Below are positions 43,901 through 56,584 of a DNA stretch of 64,000 bases, piece by piece (the stretch's first letter is position 1; each line of letters starts with the position of its first letter). A model generated the notes under the pieces. It had not been told where the DNA came from, did no database searches, and was given only the letters and a program-made list of their open reading frames with translations. The translations under genes and the position numbers were made by a program. Origin of the DNA: Mytilus californianus (lineage: Eukaryota; Mollusca; Bivalvia; Mytilida; Mytilidae); the NCBI RefSeq assembly GCF_021869535.1, contig NW_026262593.1, positions 69,838,322 to 69,902,321 on the forward strand, given 5' to 3'.

Positions 43901-45429
43901 AAGTGAACATACCCTGAACGAATGTTTGTCAACATTTTGTTTCAATCTGTTGAAAGTTGTTTTATTTAATACCAATAACTTTGTCAAACCTTCATGGAAT
44001 TTTATGAAACTTGAACAGAAGCTTTTTGATGACCATCAGACAGTATCAAGACCCATACATCATTTTCCCGTTTTCCGTATGTTCACTTATTATTATTATT
44101 ATATTATTATTATTAATATAATTTTTATTAATTTTCTACAGGAAAAACCCTGATTTTACATAAAAATATGAATAAGACTTTTTGTCAAGCTTTTCTATAC
44201 ACGGTTTCAAAGAGTTTTCATAATCATTGACAGAGCATTTTTTTATGAAGAAGAGATATCATCTGAACAAAGATTTTGAAAATCTTTTTTTTCCTTTCAC
44301 AGTATTTTACTGATAGATGGACTAAGTATTTTGAAGATCTTATGCTGCTAATAGAGACCAGCGAATGACTAACTTTATCCAAGTAAGGGTTGCTGTTAGT
44401 AATGGCTAATTGCTACAATCAAGCATTTAACACAGCTAACATCCTTCAAATAACCAACAAAAGCAAATAAATAAATGTCTCTTAAATGTGGAGCAAATGA
44501 CAGGGGAGAATGAGCCTTGCCGCTAATGGTATTTTTTTTTACAGTTTTGTAGTTTTGTTTAGGATGACCACTGTCTAAAGACAGTGCAGACTTTATGGGT
44601 TTCAACTGTTTTGTTGTACTGTACTTTTGAACAGTTTTTATTTCACTATTTATCTTCTTTATTTTAAAGTGGCGAGTAAATTCAAAAATTGAGTAACGTT
44701 TGAAGTCTCTTTTGAGGGAACAGTCCTCATTTTTGATACAGCTATGCTGGGTCTATGTGATCACTCAAGATTTTAAGATGGTGCAGTATTCTTAATTTTA
44801 AATTAAAAAAAATAAAAATGAGAGGTTGAACAGCTACTAAATTTTAGATATACGCTTCCTTATACTATTAGTTCCTTTGTAAACCGTCGTATTCGGTTGA
44901 CCAGGGACTGATTGGGTTAGAATGGCTTTCTGAATCTGACATATCAAGATGGTAAATATGATGTAACGAACGTCTCATTGGTCAAGCGCGCCTCAAATTT
45001 TCTTTATATATTGATCGTATTAATAGTCCGCGCAGAAAGGAATTCAATGAGTATTACCTTATATAATTAAAATATTGGAAACCGTTATGATAAACCTAGG
45101 ATCGTAAAGAAATGCGAATATTTTTTTATGTTACCAATGGTTCGGTATTGCTTCTCGTGAAATGATTCACAAATTGTAAAGACACCAGTAGATTGTTGAC
45201 TTATATGTTGTAACCTCTAGATATCCATTTGCTTTCTATGTCATTGTGTTGTCTTCTTATTGACGCATATGCAACAACACCTTTTATTCATACTACCCAC
45301 GGGTATCATATACAGAGGAGCTAACTAGTGTTTGATATTCAATATATTTGCATGCTTTTAAACGATTTATATGTTTTACTTTCCAAATTTCTACATCGTG
45401 CGTACTTAATGAAGACTTCTTTGATGTGA
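43901..45429. other. Non-coding stretch with (TTA)n microsatellite
   Basis: A TTA/ATT tract lies at about 44087-44125. No recognisable coding exon or RNA gene. Confidence 0.4.
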
Positions 45430-45800
45430 TTTTACAATCACTGGGTCGATGTCACTGCTGGTGGTAGGCGTTTCGTCACCGAGGGAACCGCTAGCCAGTA
45501 TAGTCCACACGTTTGTGTTGACAGGAGATATCATAGATATGTTCTGTTATGTAAACTTACTGTTTATAGAATGTTGAATTACTCGAAATACTAAGGGTTT
45601 TCCCCAGGCATTGATTGCCTTAGTCGTATTTGGCACAACTTTTCAGAATTTTTGGCTTTTAATGCTTTTCAGCTTCGTATTAAATTTGGCTTTTCAACTG
45701 TTTTGATTCGAGCGCAACTGATGATGAACCTGAAGAAGATAAAATGTGCGTTTGGCTAAACAAATTGTAAGTCTGGTATCTATGATGAGTTTGTTTTAAT
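45430..45800 (+). repeat. Dispersed repeat family C
   Basis: CACTGGGTCGATGTCACTGC, ACCGAGGGAACCGCTAGCC, GTATTTGGCACAACTTTTCA and GGTATCTATGATGAGTTTG match the order in 51386-51745. Confidence 0.8.
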
Positions 45801-45997
45801 TGTTTGACTGTGTCTGTAAATTTGCAATTCATTATTTATATGATAGAACTTTTACTAAAACCAAAAGGTTGTCATGTTTTTCAGCAACGTTGCTCTTGGT
45901 CTGTTTGTTACTTCTGATAAGAATTCTTTTGTTTTTATGCTTCAAATGTTTCACAATTTGGCTTTACAAACCTTTGTAACAGGAATGCCAGCAGGAA

Positions 45998-46150
45998 GAC
46001 GAGAGGCGTAAGATACCAAAGGGACATTCAAACTCAAAAGTCGAAAAAAAAAATGACAACGCCATGACAAAAAAATAAAGACCAAAAGACAAACAACTAT
46101 ACACAAAACACAACATAGAAAACTAAAGACTGAGCAACAAAAGAACAATT
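45998..46150 (+). repeat. Dispersed repeat family A
   Basis: GAGAGGCGTAAGATACCAAA, GGGACATTCAAACTCAAAAG and AAACTAAAGACTGAGCAACA. Confidence 0.75.
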
Positions 46151-46259
46151 CCATGATTATTTCGGCAGACAATTTTTTTTTTATTATGATGATTTACATT
46201 TTTTTTCCAGATATATAGATAATTATAACAGACCTATGAAAATCATCTAATCGCACTAC

Positions 46260-46500
46260 ACTATTGCACATATTGTCTGCCGGGTCTATTGATAAATACA
46301 TGTGTATATCGGATCCCACGACCATCGACAGTCTTCGAAAGTCATCTCGGTGGTTAATTAGATGACGCATAGGCCTAAAAATGCTAATTTTTTCTAATGG
46401 AACTTTTGTAATTCTGGTAAATATTTTAGCATGTTATAAATCAAATTAGTTTGCGTAAATTTGGTGGTCATGAATTTGGTAGCTAATATCCATGTAAAGG
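46260..46500. repeat. Relative of the T2 element, truncated
   Basis: CAGTCTTCGAAAGTCATCTC, GTTAATTAGATGACG and GCATGTTATAAATCAAATTA parallel the right end of 32992-33620 (GTCATCTCGATAGTTAATAA, AGTATGTTATAAATCAAATT). Confidence 0.6.
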
Positions 46501-46757
46501 CAACAGCAGATACATGTAAGACAGAGAGAGATAATTTTATTTGTCAATACGTTACCCATTGAAGGGCAAACTATATATATTACAATTAAATTATACATAA
46601 CTTGACAAACAAACAAACTAACTAGTCATTAAACTTTTAACACAATAATGGTTAATTAAAAAAAATAATTGATCTAATAGAGTATCCCTTTGGATATTGT
46701 AGTTTTGAAGGAAATATTAAACCCCAAAAACCACAAAAATTGCTTTAGACTTTTAAA

Positions 46758-46804
46758 ACATGGCAGAACTCGTATAAGGAGTAGATTGACGCGTTCTGCC
46801 ATGT
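46758..46804. repeat. Small hairpin
   Basis: ACATGGCAGAAC and GTTCTGCCATGT form a perfect 12-bp stem around a 23-base loop. Confidence 0.8.
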
Positions 46805-46809
46805 GCCGC

Positions 46810-49800
46810 TTTTTCTGATCGTTTTCATTAAAAAAAATCATTTAATGGGAAAACTATAGATTTGCTTACCATCTATAAATTTTCCAGTCACTCTTTTTAT
46901 AGGTATAAAGAAAATTGCCAGAATTTTTAAAGTGGATAAGAATATCGACATTAAGGGAAAATTACCATAATGAGTCGATCGATATTTAAAATTTCTATAA
47001 GGAGAAATCTGAATATTTTCGGGAAAAATAGAAAGTATGTGGATTTTTAGATCTTTAGATTTAAATATTCTGAACATTTTGCCTGTGTCAAATTTTCTAT
47101 ATATATTTATATCTATTTTGATTAATAAGATTCAAATCCATCAAATTTTAACTTTGGTATTCAGAACTTTAGTTAATGACACATTAATGATCGCAACATC
47201 GGTATTTGAACATAAAAATGGGCGCATTCAATACAAAATTTCGTTTGTGCATTTGACTGAAAATATATAATACAACAGTTTGGTAGATAGTTATCTCTTG
47301 AGCTATTGATTCACATCTTGTTTGTAAGTTTATTAATGAAATTGTACTCCCAGTTAAGAACACACAAAGATATTTTCGCAGTCGTTTGATTGGTTAAATC
47401 ATTTTAACCAAGAATGTAGAACAAATTATAAATCGACAAAAGTACTTACTATAGTACATAGTTTTGTATTTGCACATTATTATTTCAGGCGGAAACCCAG
47501 TTGAAATTAAACAAAAGAAATATAACTCTTTGTTAGAGAAGGTAAACAAGCAACATTGGTATATTTGAATTATTTACATCGGTTTCTATGGGCTTTAAAA
47601 GTTTAATAAAGGTGCTTAATTTAGGATTTTATGCATCTTATATACGTGTTTTTACTTGAATTATAGTATGGAGCTTCGAGATAGTTGTAAACTTTTAAAT
47701 TATAGACACATTTGCATAAATAAAGGCAACAGTAGTATACCGCTGTTCGAAATTCATAAAACAGTCGATTGTGGCAGGGTCAAATCCTAATGGATCTTTT
47801 TTGTGCATAAGCATAAATTCCGCCGAAAAAAAATCCACAGAAAGATAATAGATTGATCTTTCTAAAGCATTGATTTGCATCTCTGCCCCCGGCGATAGTT
47901 TTTTGGGAAAAAATCCCCAAAATGGGCAATAATTGCATGGAAAAGAGATAGTCGAGTGCACCTTTTTATGTTCGGGCGTGTTTGAGTTGACTACTCTGTC
48001 TTGAAAACGGATAAAGCAAAAAATATTTGATACATCACCGCGCTTTAGATTCTATTATTTTTATGTATTTAGGCTACCAGTTGATTTGATAACATTGAAA
48101 ATTCACAGTACTGAAAAAATGAAATATATGGGTCAAGTGAATACCTTTCTAATGAGTCATAAATACAGAGTAGGTATCTTAAAAATGTATAACTTCAGAA
48201 AAACGTCATTTTTGTGTATGTTATCTACGGTTATTAGTCTTCAACCTCTGATTAGTTTTAGTCTGCCCTTCCACGAAATATTTAATTATAATTTTTATAA
48301 ACGTTTTTGAACTTTCGAAAATTCCACCTGACAACTTACCAGACAATAGTTTTAAGTTGACTGAATGCAGAAAAGTACATTAAATGATGCTCAATAGCTA
48401 GTAGATAAAATACAACTGGCATATAAGGAACGTTATGGTGCTATGTGGATAAATTTATCGGTTTGTAGGAGCTAAATTTAATGGTTTCCATATTTACGAT
48501 TGTAAAATTTGACTGGCGTAATGGGGAGATAATTTTGACGAAGTAAAATCTTGACTGATTTGAACCTACAACTTCATTAACATGATCGATTCTTTAAATT
48601 TGATCCACATACAATGTGGTGTACTAAAGAATTATCAGAGTACCTTCGAAGATTGCTTTATTAACCTTATGGCACACACATTTATCTTGATCTTATGGCG
48701 TCTGCAACTTTGAACAATGCACCAAAAGAACTTATAAACTTTTAAATAAGACATCTGTCAAAAAGTTTATAAAATATCGAATTGTTACAAAAAGAAAATA
48801 TCAGATTCAATCCAGAGGCTCGATTTTGTAAGAATTGATAAAGGATCCCTTTTAGGACCGCAGAAAAGAGATAATTTGATCCTCCAAAATACCTGGTGAG
48901 AGCGTTCGTGTAGCATTTTCTTACTACATAAAAAGTAATCATATAGACGCATTGAAAGAGCAATTGCCAGAAAATAGAAACAATGACAAAAAGAAGTTAT
49001 ATGTTCGAATTGACAGAGTAGTTCAAGAGGAGAAGATGTTTTGTAAAAGTTAACGGACGAAGACGGACAACGACGAAGACGATGACAGTCAGTCAGGTGA
49101 TTTAAAAATGCAATGCAGGAAAATCAAAAGAAAAGCTAGATGTCATTCATTATTTACCAAAATATTTATCATGGCAATATTCTATTTCAATAAAAATGAA
49201 TCGACATTGATAGTCAAATAAAAAAAAAAAAAAAAAAGCAAACAGATGATAAGATATAATGGTTGGTTATACTAAAGAAAACATATTCTTAAACAATACA
49301 ATTATCAACATAGCTGTTTTTGTAAAGGATACACATAAAACGATATTAAAATGATTATAGGATTCACATTTAAATATAAAATGTTAATAATTGGAATAAA
49401 CCGGCTATAAAATAAAGGGTAGAAACAAACTGTGCATCTGCATGACGTTATTATTACTAGAGTCTTTAAGATATACAGAGGTCCTTGATCCTCCAATTTA
49501 TGCGTTGTAACAATCAATCATCAGTTGCTTGTCTTTTTGGTCATCTTATTTACTTGTTATTTCTTCATTACTCTCATCTCTTCAAAATATGAATTCAAAA
49601 TATATATTTAACAAGGTAAATCCGCAATTTCGCTCTTTTTTTTTATCTCACAATTGCACTTTTAATCAGTTGAAGCTTTCCCTTCAGGGATACATGATAA
49701 ATTCTCTGTCAATTTTCCATATCTCTGGTTACCCCTGTGTTTCAGTTACTGCTAATAAATGAAATTCATCGGAACTGTAAACATTACTTTTACATCACAC

Positions 49801-49929
49801 TAATGTATGACAAACTATACAGATTTTGATTCAATATCAATAATTTTGAAAATGTCGAAGAATTTGATGGCGTCCTGAAAATCATCTTTAATGTGAACAT
49901 TTTCCTAAAGTTTTATTAGTACCGTTTGA
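46810..49929. other. Non-coding stretch, possibly with old repeats
   Basis: No convincing gene. A 53-base exon-like segment at 47489-47541 is not accepted. 48560-49080 reads like an unrecognised repeat rich in short broken frames, and an A-run lies at about 49216-49238. Confidence 0.4.
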
Positions 49930-50110
49930 TCTCTATTCTTCTGAGATCCCTCGGTTTTTGGAGGGGTTCGTTTTTCACTGTCTTTAATTTCCTGTGAAGT
50001 GTTTTGTTGACTTTTTGACTTGTTTATCTTTTTGTATTTTGTTTTCAAGGTGTTGTTAGTATCCCTTTGCCTTATGAGTTATGAAAATCCCTTTGGTATC
50101 TTCCACCTCT
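49930..50110 (-). repeat. Dispersed repeat family A, diverged
   Basis: GATCCCTCGGTTTTTGGAGG, GGTTCGTTTTTCACTGTC and TCCCTTTGGTATCTTCCACC. Confidence 0.65.
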
Positions 50111-50384
50111 TTTTATATATCGTAATTGTAATTCTATTTGATTTTAACGTATAAGTTTTGTTTTCGGAAATCTTTTTCGGCAATTTTAATAGTTGAAAAT
50201 CATGATCGTTATATCTAACAAAAAATTGAATACAATTCAACAAAATCTTCAGTTAAACTTAAAAAAAAGATCTATATTTATACTACCTGAGTGATATTCT
50301 GATAAATGTATAAAGGATATATGAAGGGTTTCATCTGTTTGTCGACATTCTAACATGTTCTTATCCATTGCATTTGTTGTTGTG

Positions 50385-50545
50385 TTACCTTTTTGAATCG
50401 CTTTCTAATTCTGGATTTCGGGGAGGCAAGCCAGATTGTTGGATCTCATTATCTGCTGATGCATCTGAGTACACTTCATTTTCATCAGGTTCCTGATTGT
50501 CTTCTTCTTCTTCTTCTTCTTCTTCTTCTTCTTCTTCTTCTTCTT

Positions 50546-50575
<30 letters not shown>
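50385..50575 (-). CDS. Possible terminal exon with polyglutamate run, family R tail
   Basis: On the minus strand the (GAA)n tract reads as about 25 Glu. It continues DNQEPDENEVYSDASADNEI and QQSGLPPRNPELESDSKR, then TAA at 50387-50385. A stop just upstream means the exon would have to begin at or inside the (GAA) tract (TAAATAAG|AAG, a weak acceptor). The stretch GCCTCCCCGAAATCCA is shared with the exon at 54368-54618. The acidic tail with a Tyr motif resembles a receptor cytoplasmic end, but the frame differs from the one open in the 54.5-kb copy, so it may be a decayed paralogue. Function unknown. Confidence 0.3.
50499..50575. repeat. (TTC)n microsatellite
   Basis: About 25 uninterrupted TTC units (GAA on the minus strand). 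Confidence 0.98.
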
Positions 50576-50576
<1 letters not shown>

Positions 50577-50579
50577 TTT

Positions 50580-51385
50580 ATATAAAGATAAATACCGTTC
50601 ATTTTTGTAATTTTTCTTTTTTTTGGTGTAAGGAAAATATTTGTTTACGTCTTGACTATTTTTTTTCTCTAAAAAGACGCTCAAATAAAGAATTCAGTTG
50701 CAGGTATTTAATTCATTTGTCATTATTTAGTTTTAATGTCTTCATTTGCCTTACAATTATTTTAATCTAAATTTAACAGTGAGAATGAAGATCTGGCTTC
50801 CGAAGTAGAAATTAATGAAATTTGACAAGGGAATTGTTAGAATTCAAGGGACAAATGATTTTCAAATATTCAACAATTTAAATCAACTTTTAATAGATAA
50901 CGGCATTGTATTTAAATCTTGGCCTTTGTTAAACGTGGGTTTTAATGTTGCAAATTGAGATAACAAAGAGACTCGTAGCGGAGCTGATAAACGGATATTT
51001 GCAACAGTAAAAACCAAGTTTTACGTAGACCAAGCTTCAAATACAATACGAATATCACTATTCAAATGCAAAACAAACAAATCAGTCTATTTCAGTAATT
51101 AAGTCGGTGTAAAATGTCATTAAACGAAAATTTCGCGAAATGATGTTATCGTCTGTAGCAACTTAACAAGGTGATGTAATAATTATGCTTCAAGCGTGAA
51201 ATGTAAATACCATGCTTTTTTAGTCTTCTTGTACGCCCCAGAACGTTATGAAATTAGACAAAAGGAAAATTTCTAGGTGAAAAATATGTTTTTTTTTTAT
51301 TTATTATTGAATAAATAACATGTCAAAACATTCCAGAATTCAAAATGTCGTCTTCACTTAGTTACAGACAGATGAGTTTATTTAC
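50580..51385. other. Non-coding stretch
   Basis: No gene, RNA or recognised repeat seen. Confidence 0.4.
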
Positions 51386-51745
51386 AACCACTGGGTCGAT
51401 GCCACTGTTGGTGGAGTTTTTATTCCCCGAGGGTATCACCAGCCCAGTAGTCAGCACTTCTGTGTTGACATGAATTATCATTGATATGGTCATAATTATA
51501 AATTAACTATTTACAAAACATTACATTTTTGAAATACTAAGGCTTTTACCTCAGGAATAGATTACCCTAGCTGTATTTGGCAAAACTTTTAGGAATTTTT
51601 GGTCCTCAATGCTCTTCAACTTCGTACTTTATTTGGCCTTTTTAACTTTTTTTGATTCGAGCGTCACTGATAAGTCTTTTGTAGACGAAACGCGCGTCTG
51701 GCACAAATACAAAATTTCAATCCTGGTATCTATGATGAGTTTATA
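51386..51745 (+). repeat. Dispersed repeat family C, full-looking copy
   Basis: ACCACTGGGTCGATGCCACT, CCCCGAGGGTATCACCAGCC, ACGAAACGCGCGTCTGGCAC and CTGGTATCTATGATGAGTTT. Confidence 0.85.
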
Positions 51746-51749
51746 GATA

Positions 51750-53029
51750 GAGGATTTTACGCTTGTTGCCATCCATTCAGAACCATTGATACAAATTAAA
51801 TTTATGTTTCAAAAACATAACAATAAATTTTTTTTGAATTTCTCCTTACGTCTAACTATCCAATGGAATGTGTGTATACATAGGTAAACTTAACGAAAAT
51901 TGTTGTACACAATTTTATGTTTATTATATTACTATTTTGAATGCCAGTGTCTCATCAAGTGTTACTTTCCGAAGCAAGTTGGACAAACTGTTACTGCGTT
52001 TTGCGGGAAGATGTGTGGCACTTTTGAGAAGTTCCCCCTTATCCACAACGAACGATGAGTTGTGTCGTGTTGAAATTCCCTATATTCAATAACTCTAACA
52101 GTGGACAATCCGGTGAATGTTTACATATTAGCTTGTCAGCAAACTTAGATATAGTCATGTCGCATACACTGTATTCCCGTCCTGAATATACATGTATTGC
52201 TTACTACTGCATGTTGAGCACATACATAATCATCGGAATCACATTTGGAGTATAAGGAATAATACATTAAAGTGTTTATTCAAAAGTGCAGGATAAAAAC
52301 AATATTCGTACATTGAGTGAAAATATCAAATGTATTCGACCCTCCTTTTTTTTCAGTTTATATAGCTCTTCCATATAAATTTTAGATTTTCCAACATGTA
52401 CGTACATTGTATATGTATTATGATCAAGGTATTTTCTGTGAATCGAAGGAATACAACTTAGTGTTCCAATGTGATTAATAAAAAAAATATATGAAATTTT
52501 ATCCTTTAAAAAGAAAAAAAAGCTTTATGAAAAAGAAAATTGTGTGTTTTCGAAGAGCTTTTCTGGATTTACCTTTATCAGGAGCACTCACTCTTAGAAA
52601 ACTGAAGACCAAGGATGTATAACTTTTTAGTCACACGAAGAGCTATTCGACAAAAGTGAGCTGTAAAGAACAACAAAAGTTCCATCTACATGTATGGCCA
52701 ACTTTGTATGAAGAAGTTAAACCTTAGTACGAAAAACAAAATAAAATAGATATATAATGTCGCGCAAAACTATGATTACGGAACAACGACACGGAGAGCA
52801 ACTGAGATGATAATTTACAAGAATACAGAATACAGTGTCTGAGACGCATACAGTAAATGGATGCTGGAATTTATTAAAAACAGTATCGAAGAATTGAATA
52901 TATAGCCATCGTGTGGGCTTTGCCGTTTGTTGGATTGTGACATTTATCATAAGTACTGAAATTTTCACCAGGACGATAACCTAGATGGCGTTTGTTTTTT
53001 GTTTGTCGTTTATCAAAAATACGAAGAAG
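51750..53029. other. Non-coding stretch
   Basis: AT-rich. The small frames around 51868-52255 overlap each other in different frames without domains. No gene accepted. Confidence 0.4.
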
Positions 53030-53370
53030 TGGTTTGATTGCCAATGAGACAACTCCCCATTAAAAACAAAAATGACATTGAAGTTAACAACTAAAGGTTA
53101 CCGTATGGCCTTCTACAATGAGCAAAAACCATACAGCATAGTCAGCTATAAAAGGCAACGAAATGACAAATGTAAAACAATTCAAACGAGAAAACTAACG
53201 ATCGGATTTATGTACAAAACAATAAACGAAAAATAAATATGATATACAGCAACAAACGACAACCACTTAATTACAGACTCCTTGCTTTGAACAGGCGCAT
53301 ACAGAATGTGGCGTGGTTTAACTAGTTTGCTGACGCAAAACTCTCCACTTACCCGGGACAGTGGTGTAAC
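53030..53370 (-). repeat. Dispersed repeat family B, long copy
   Basis: GTGGTTTGATTGCCAATGAG, ACCGTATGGCCTTCTACAAT, AACAAACGACAACCACTTAA and GGGACAGTGGTGTAACAGT. Confidence 0.8.
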
Positions 53371-53659
53371 AGTACAACAACAAACAATCATGTATTTAAG
53401 ACTGTGTCCGTTTTTCTGCACGGGATGTATAAATGCAAAGCTACGTTACTGTTTGAATACTAGTATACATCTAAATATTTTTTTACATTAACCCTGAAAT
53501 TATTAAATAATATGCTCCTTAGATGCCAAGCTCATAGTCTTACTAATCTTTCTTATTTTTAGCTTATTCACAGACTGCCGAAAAAGTCATGAGAAACGAA
53601 GAGTTCTTTGATGTCTTCAGTAGCAATGAAAAACCTGTACAACACAAAGCAGATACATC

Positions 53660-53760
53660 TTACCGTCAGATCATTTTTGTGAAGTTATTTTATTTTGAAA
53701 TAAAGCTTTTCTATGACGTCACAATCTAAAAGGGTCATTTAGTAAAATTTTTATGATTGA
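53660..53760. repeat. Segment duplicated at 55745-55835
   Basis: TATGACGTCACAATCTAAAA with GGTCATTTAGTAAAATT here corresponds to GGACGTCAAAATCTAAAAAA with TCATTTAGTAGAATGTT there, and the preceding CGTCAGATCATTTTTGTGAA to CTCAGATGATTTTGGGTGAA. This is part of the local duplication history of the 50-64 kb region. Confidence 0.6.
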
Positions 53761-53898
53761 AAATAACGATGGTAAGATCAATTAGGATTAATAATTGAAA
53801 TTAAATCTGACCTTACACATAATAGAATAAAAAAAATTAATCATACCTGAGTGATATACTGAGAAATCAATACATGTGGTAATGGTATTTGCTGTGTC

Positions 53899-54422
53899 AA
53901 TAACATAAACGGTACCAACTTTTCTGCACCAGATGCGCATTTCGACAATCAATGTCTCTTCAGTGATGCTCGAGGCCAAAATATTTGAAATTCCAAAGCT
54001 TATTAAAAACATGAAGAGCTATAAACCAAAAAGGACAAAAAGTATAGCCAAAGCTGGGCAAGAAATCAGAGCTTTGCATGAGGGAGATACAATCCTTAAT
54101 TTTAAATAATTTCCAAAATTTTGTAACAGCAAATTTCAATAACACAAAATCCTTATTTTCATGCCAGTACCGAAGTACTGGTTACTGGGCTAGTGATACC
54201 CTCGGGGACTATCAGTCCACCAGCAGAGGCATCGACCCAGTGGTAGTAATAACATAAACGGTATCAATTTTTCTGCACCAGATGCGCATTTCGACAATCA
54301 ATGTCTCTTCAGTGATGCTCGAGGCCAAAATATTTAAAAATCCAAAGCTTATTAAAAACATGAAGAGCTATAAACCAAAAAGGACAAGAAGTATAGCCAA
54401 AGCTGGGCAAGGAATCAGAGCT
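53899..54422 (-). repeat. Family C-related repeat with 349-bp tandem duplication
   Basis: AATAACATAAACGGTA...GCACCAGATGCGCATTTCGA starts at 53899 and again at 54248. Each copy runs about 175 bases with only a few differences. Between them is reverse family C sequence (GATACCCTCGGGGAC, GGCATCGACCCAGTGG). The right copy abuts, and appears to truncate, the exon at 54368-54618. Confidence 0.85.
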
Positions 54423-55333
54423 TGCTGTGATTCCATCGTCGCGTCTTTCAAAGTATTTGTACAAATATCAACATTTCCATAAACATGCGATTTTTTTGGG
54501 GGGAGATCTATTTGTATTTCTTCCTTATATTGGATTTCGGGGAGGCATGCAAATTGTAAGGTCTTGTCAACTCCACTAGCGTTTTTGTTGTCTCCCTCTA
54601 CCTCACAAGATTCTTGTTCTATAAAATTATAAAGAAGTGTGCTTTAGGTGATCAAATTAAAATGAATTAACGGATCTTTTCAGAGGAATATAGATGTTTA
54701 AAAACTACTATGCTAATGTCTGAACAATCAATCAACAGGATTAATTTTTTTATATTTCTATTTTAAACGCATCAGATGAGATTATTTTTGCATTCACTTA
54801 CGTTTGTCTGTTTTATGAAATGTCTTTACAAATAGGTAAAACATAAATGTTTCTAATCATGATAAATATACCAATGTCTCGTGCAATGTAAGATGCCTGT
54901 TTCGCTTGCTCAATCACAAAAATACAAAAAAAAGCGTCTTTTCCATTCTAAATGAAAGATTTGTGTGACAGAATTGACCATCTTATGTAATTTAAAGTAA
55001 TACCAATTTTTATTGAATAAAATAATTTTTCAAAAACAATTGGCGATCACTAAGAAAGACATTGTTTACACCTTTACGCAACAGCGGCTCATATATTAAA
55101 ACTATTGAAGTTAATTATATCAAATACATAACAATTCAAACTTTGATTGTTAAGGATATCAGATTTCTGTTCTATAATGAATACACAGTCTTCTTCCATT
55201 ATTTGACTCCGTAGAGCAATATACTCTTATAAATAGTTTTCATACGTAATTTTCAGACATTTCCTCTGTTGTAAGCTAAGTGAAGTGCAAACACTATAGC
55301 AAAGGTAAAAAAATATGAAGCTATGTTTTTCAT
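54368..55333 (-). CDS. Candidate receptor-like gene, family R copy 1 (partial model)
   Basis: Three minus-strand pieces fit a membrane protein. (1) ATG at 55333 opens MKNIASYFFTFAIVFALHLA, a signal-peptide pattern, 50 bases after a TATA-like box; its donor (AAT|GTCTGA) is weak. (2) A piece ending at 54802 reads TFMFYLFVKTFHKTDK, a hydrophobic then basic stop-transfer-like segment, with a strong donor GTAAGT. (3) The exon from 54618 (acceptor TTTTATAG) joins piece 2 in phase, giving KQQESCEVEGDNKNA. It continues to SHVYGNVDICTNTLKDA with a YGNV tyrosine motif, then runs into the repeat at 54422 and stops at 54368. No ectodomain exon was found between pieces 1 and 2, so the gene may be incomplete. 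Pieces 2 and 3 are paralogous to 60431-60840. No named family recognised. Confidence 0.35.
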
Positions 55334-55374
55334 AAAAATGAAATATGATGCCTGATAACAATGTCAGCTACGGG

Positions 55375-55384
55375 TATATATAAA
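55375..55384 (-). promoter_or_regulatory. TATA-like box for the minus-strand candidate
   Basis: TTTATATATA on the minus strand, about 45 bases before the ATG at 55333. Confidence 0.3.
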
Positions 55385-56580
55385 GTGCGGAACGAAATAA
55401 AAACGGAATGAAAAAAACAGAACAAAAGGAAAGGAAACGGAATAAGCTGAGGCTAGTCTGAATATCAACGAATAAATACAAATATCAAAAATTATCTTAA
55501 AAATTATCTTTTTTATCATATGAATTTCCAGTATTACTGAAACACTCTGAAACTCGTTTCTTGAGAAGACATTTCTAACAATAGATATGACCTAACTTTT
55601 TATTTTAGGTCAAGTCGTAAATATTGTTCAACTTTTACAGCACACATCTTTCTTCAACACATTTCGATTACAATTTATTTGTAATGAAATTCGTGCACAA
55701 CAAATAGTATATAAATATGAACAGCAAACAACCATTTGTCACCCTCAGATGATTTTGGGTGAAATACTTTCATCTCAAAATACATTTTTTTCTAGGACGT
55801 CAAAATCTAAAAAAATCATTTAGTAGAATGTTAAAGGGAAAATCCGCGATTTTTTACTTATCATCTAAATATGTTCCTCATAACATAAAAAACACATTCA
55901 CAAAGTTTTAAATTTATATTGCCTCTAATAACGGAAAAAAATCAAGTATTTGTAACTTTTTTGGTTGACATACGTCATTGGGTTGTGACGTTTTAACCCG
56001 ATTTAGTGAATGCTGGAAAATAATAAAATCCCTTAAAGTCTTAATCGCGTATCGAATTTTTCCGTAATTAAAAGCGCGCAGATGACCGTTTCTCGTAGCT
56101 AATAACCACAAAGGAAGAATGAAAGAAAATGAACACAGTGTAACGTTTTGCATTGATTAAATAAAAAATATTATGGTTCATATTTGCGATTTGATTTTAT
56201 CTATTAATACTCATTCTCTGTAACCACTTACACTTTTTCGGCACACATAGTCACCGATCTTTCTGAAAATTGGCTGATATGTCTATCCTATAAGCCTAGT
56301 CAGAAAAATAATGCCAACCGATATATATATATTGGTTGGTTACCATGGTAGCAGCGGAGAAAGTTGGGAATTTTGAGAAAAATACAATATTTGGCGTAGT
56401 GTTGTGAAATTATGCGGCTACATCTATTAAAAAGAAACACAAAAACAATTAATTTCAGCCTTGTTTTTATCAAAAATCAAAAAAAGTTATGGGGAATCTA
56501 CCTAGAAACATCTGAAATTAATTTCTAAAAAATGGTCATTGTGCAATATTCCTCACAATACGAATTATCTCCCTTTGACG
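55385..56580. other. Non-coding stretch, probable old repeat
   Basis: From about 55835 (TTAAAGGGAAAATCCGCGAT) to 56580 the sequence has the look of a dispersed repeat, ending near AATTATCTCCCTTTGACGG. An X-box-like GTTACCATGGTAGC lies at about 56340. The 79-codon antisense frame at 55914-56153 has no domain. Confidence 0.4.
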
Positions 56581-56584
56581 GGTT

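Noticed and set aside
47489..47541. 53-base exon-like segment (TATTTCAG acceptor, GTAAAC donor, open in one frame)
   Set aside because: No partner exon in matching phase was found and the surroundings are non-coding; likely chance.
50393..50770. Plus-strand frame with a polyleucine run and minus-strand frame with a polylysine run
   Set aside because: Both arise from the (TTC)n tract; neither has supporting coding context in that frame.
53563..53730. Plus-strand open stretch after a TATTTTTAG acceptor (reads YSQTAEKVMRNEEFFDVFSS)
   Set aside because: Part of it is the local duplicated segment (53660-53760), which is not coding-like in its partner copy; no joining exon seen.
54282..54482. 66-codon plus frame
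   Set aside because: Lies on the duplicated repeat and antisense to the family R tail exon.
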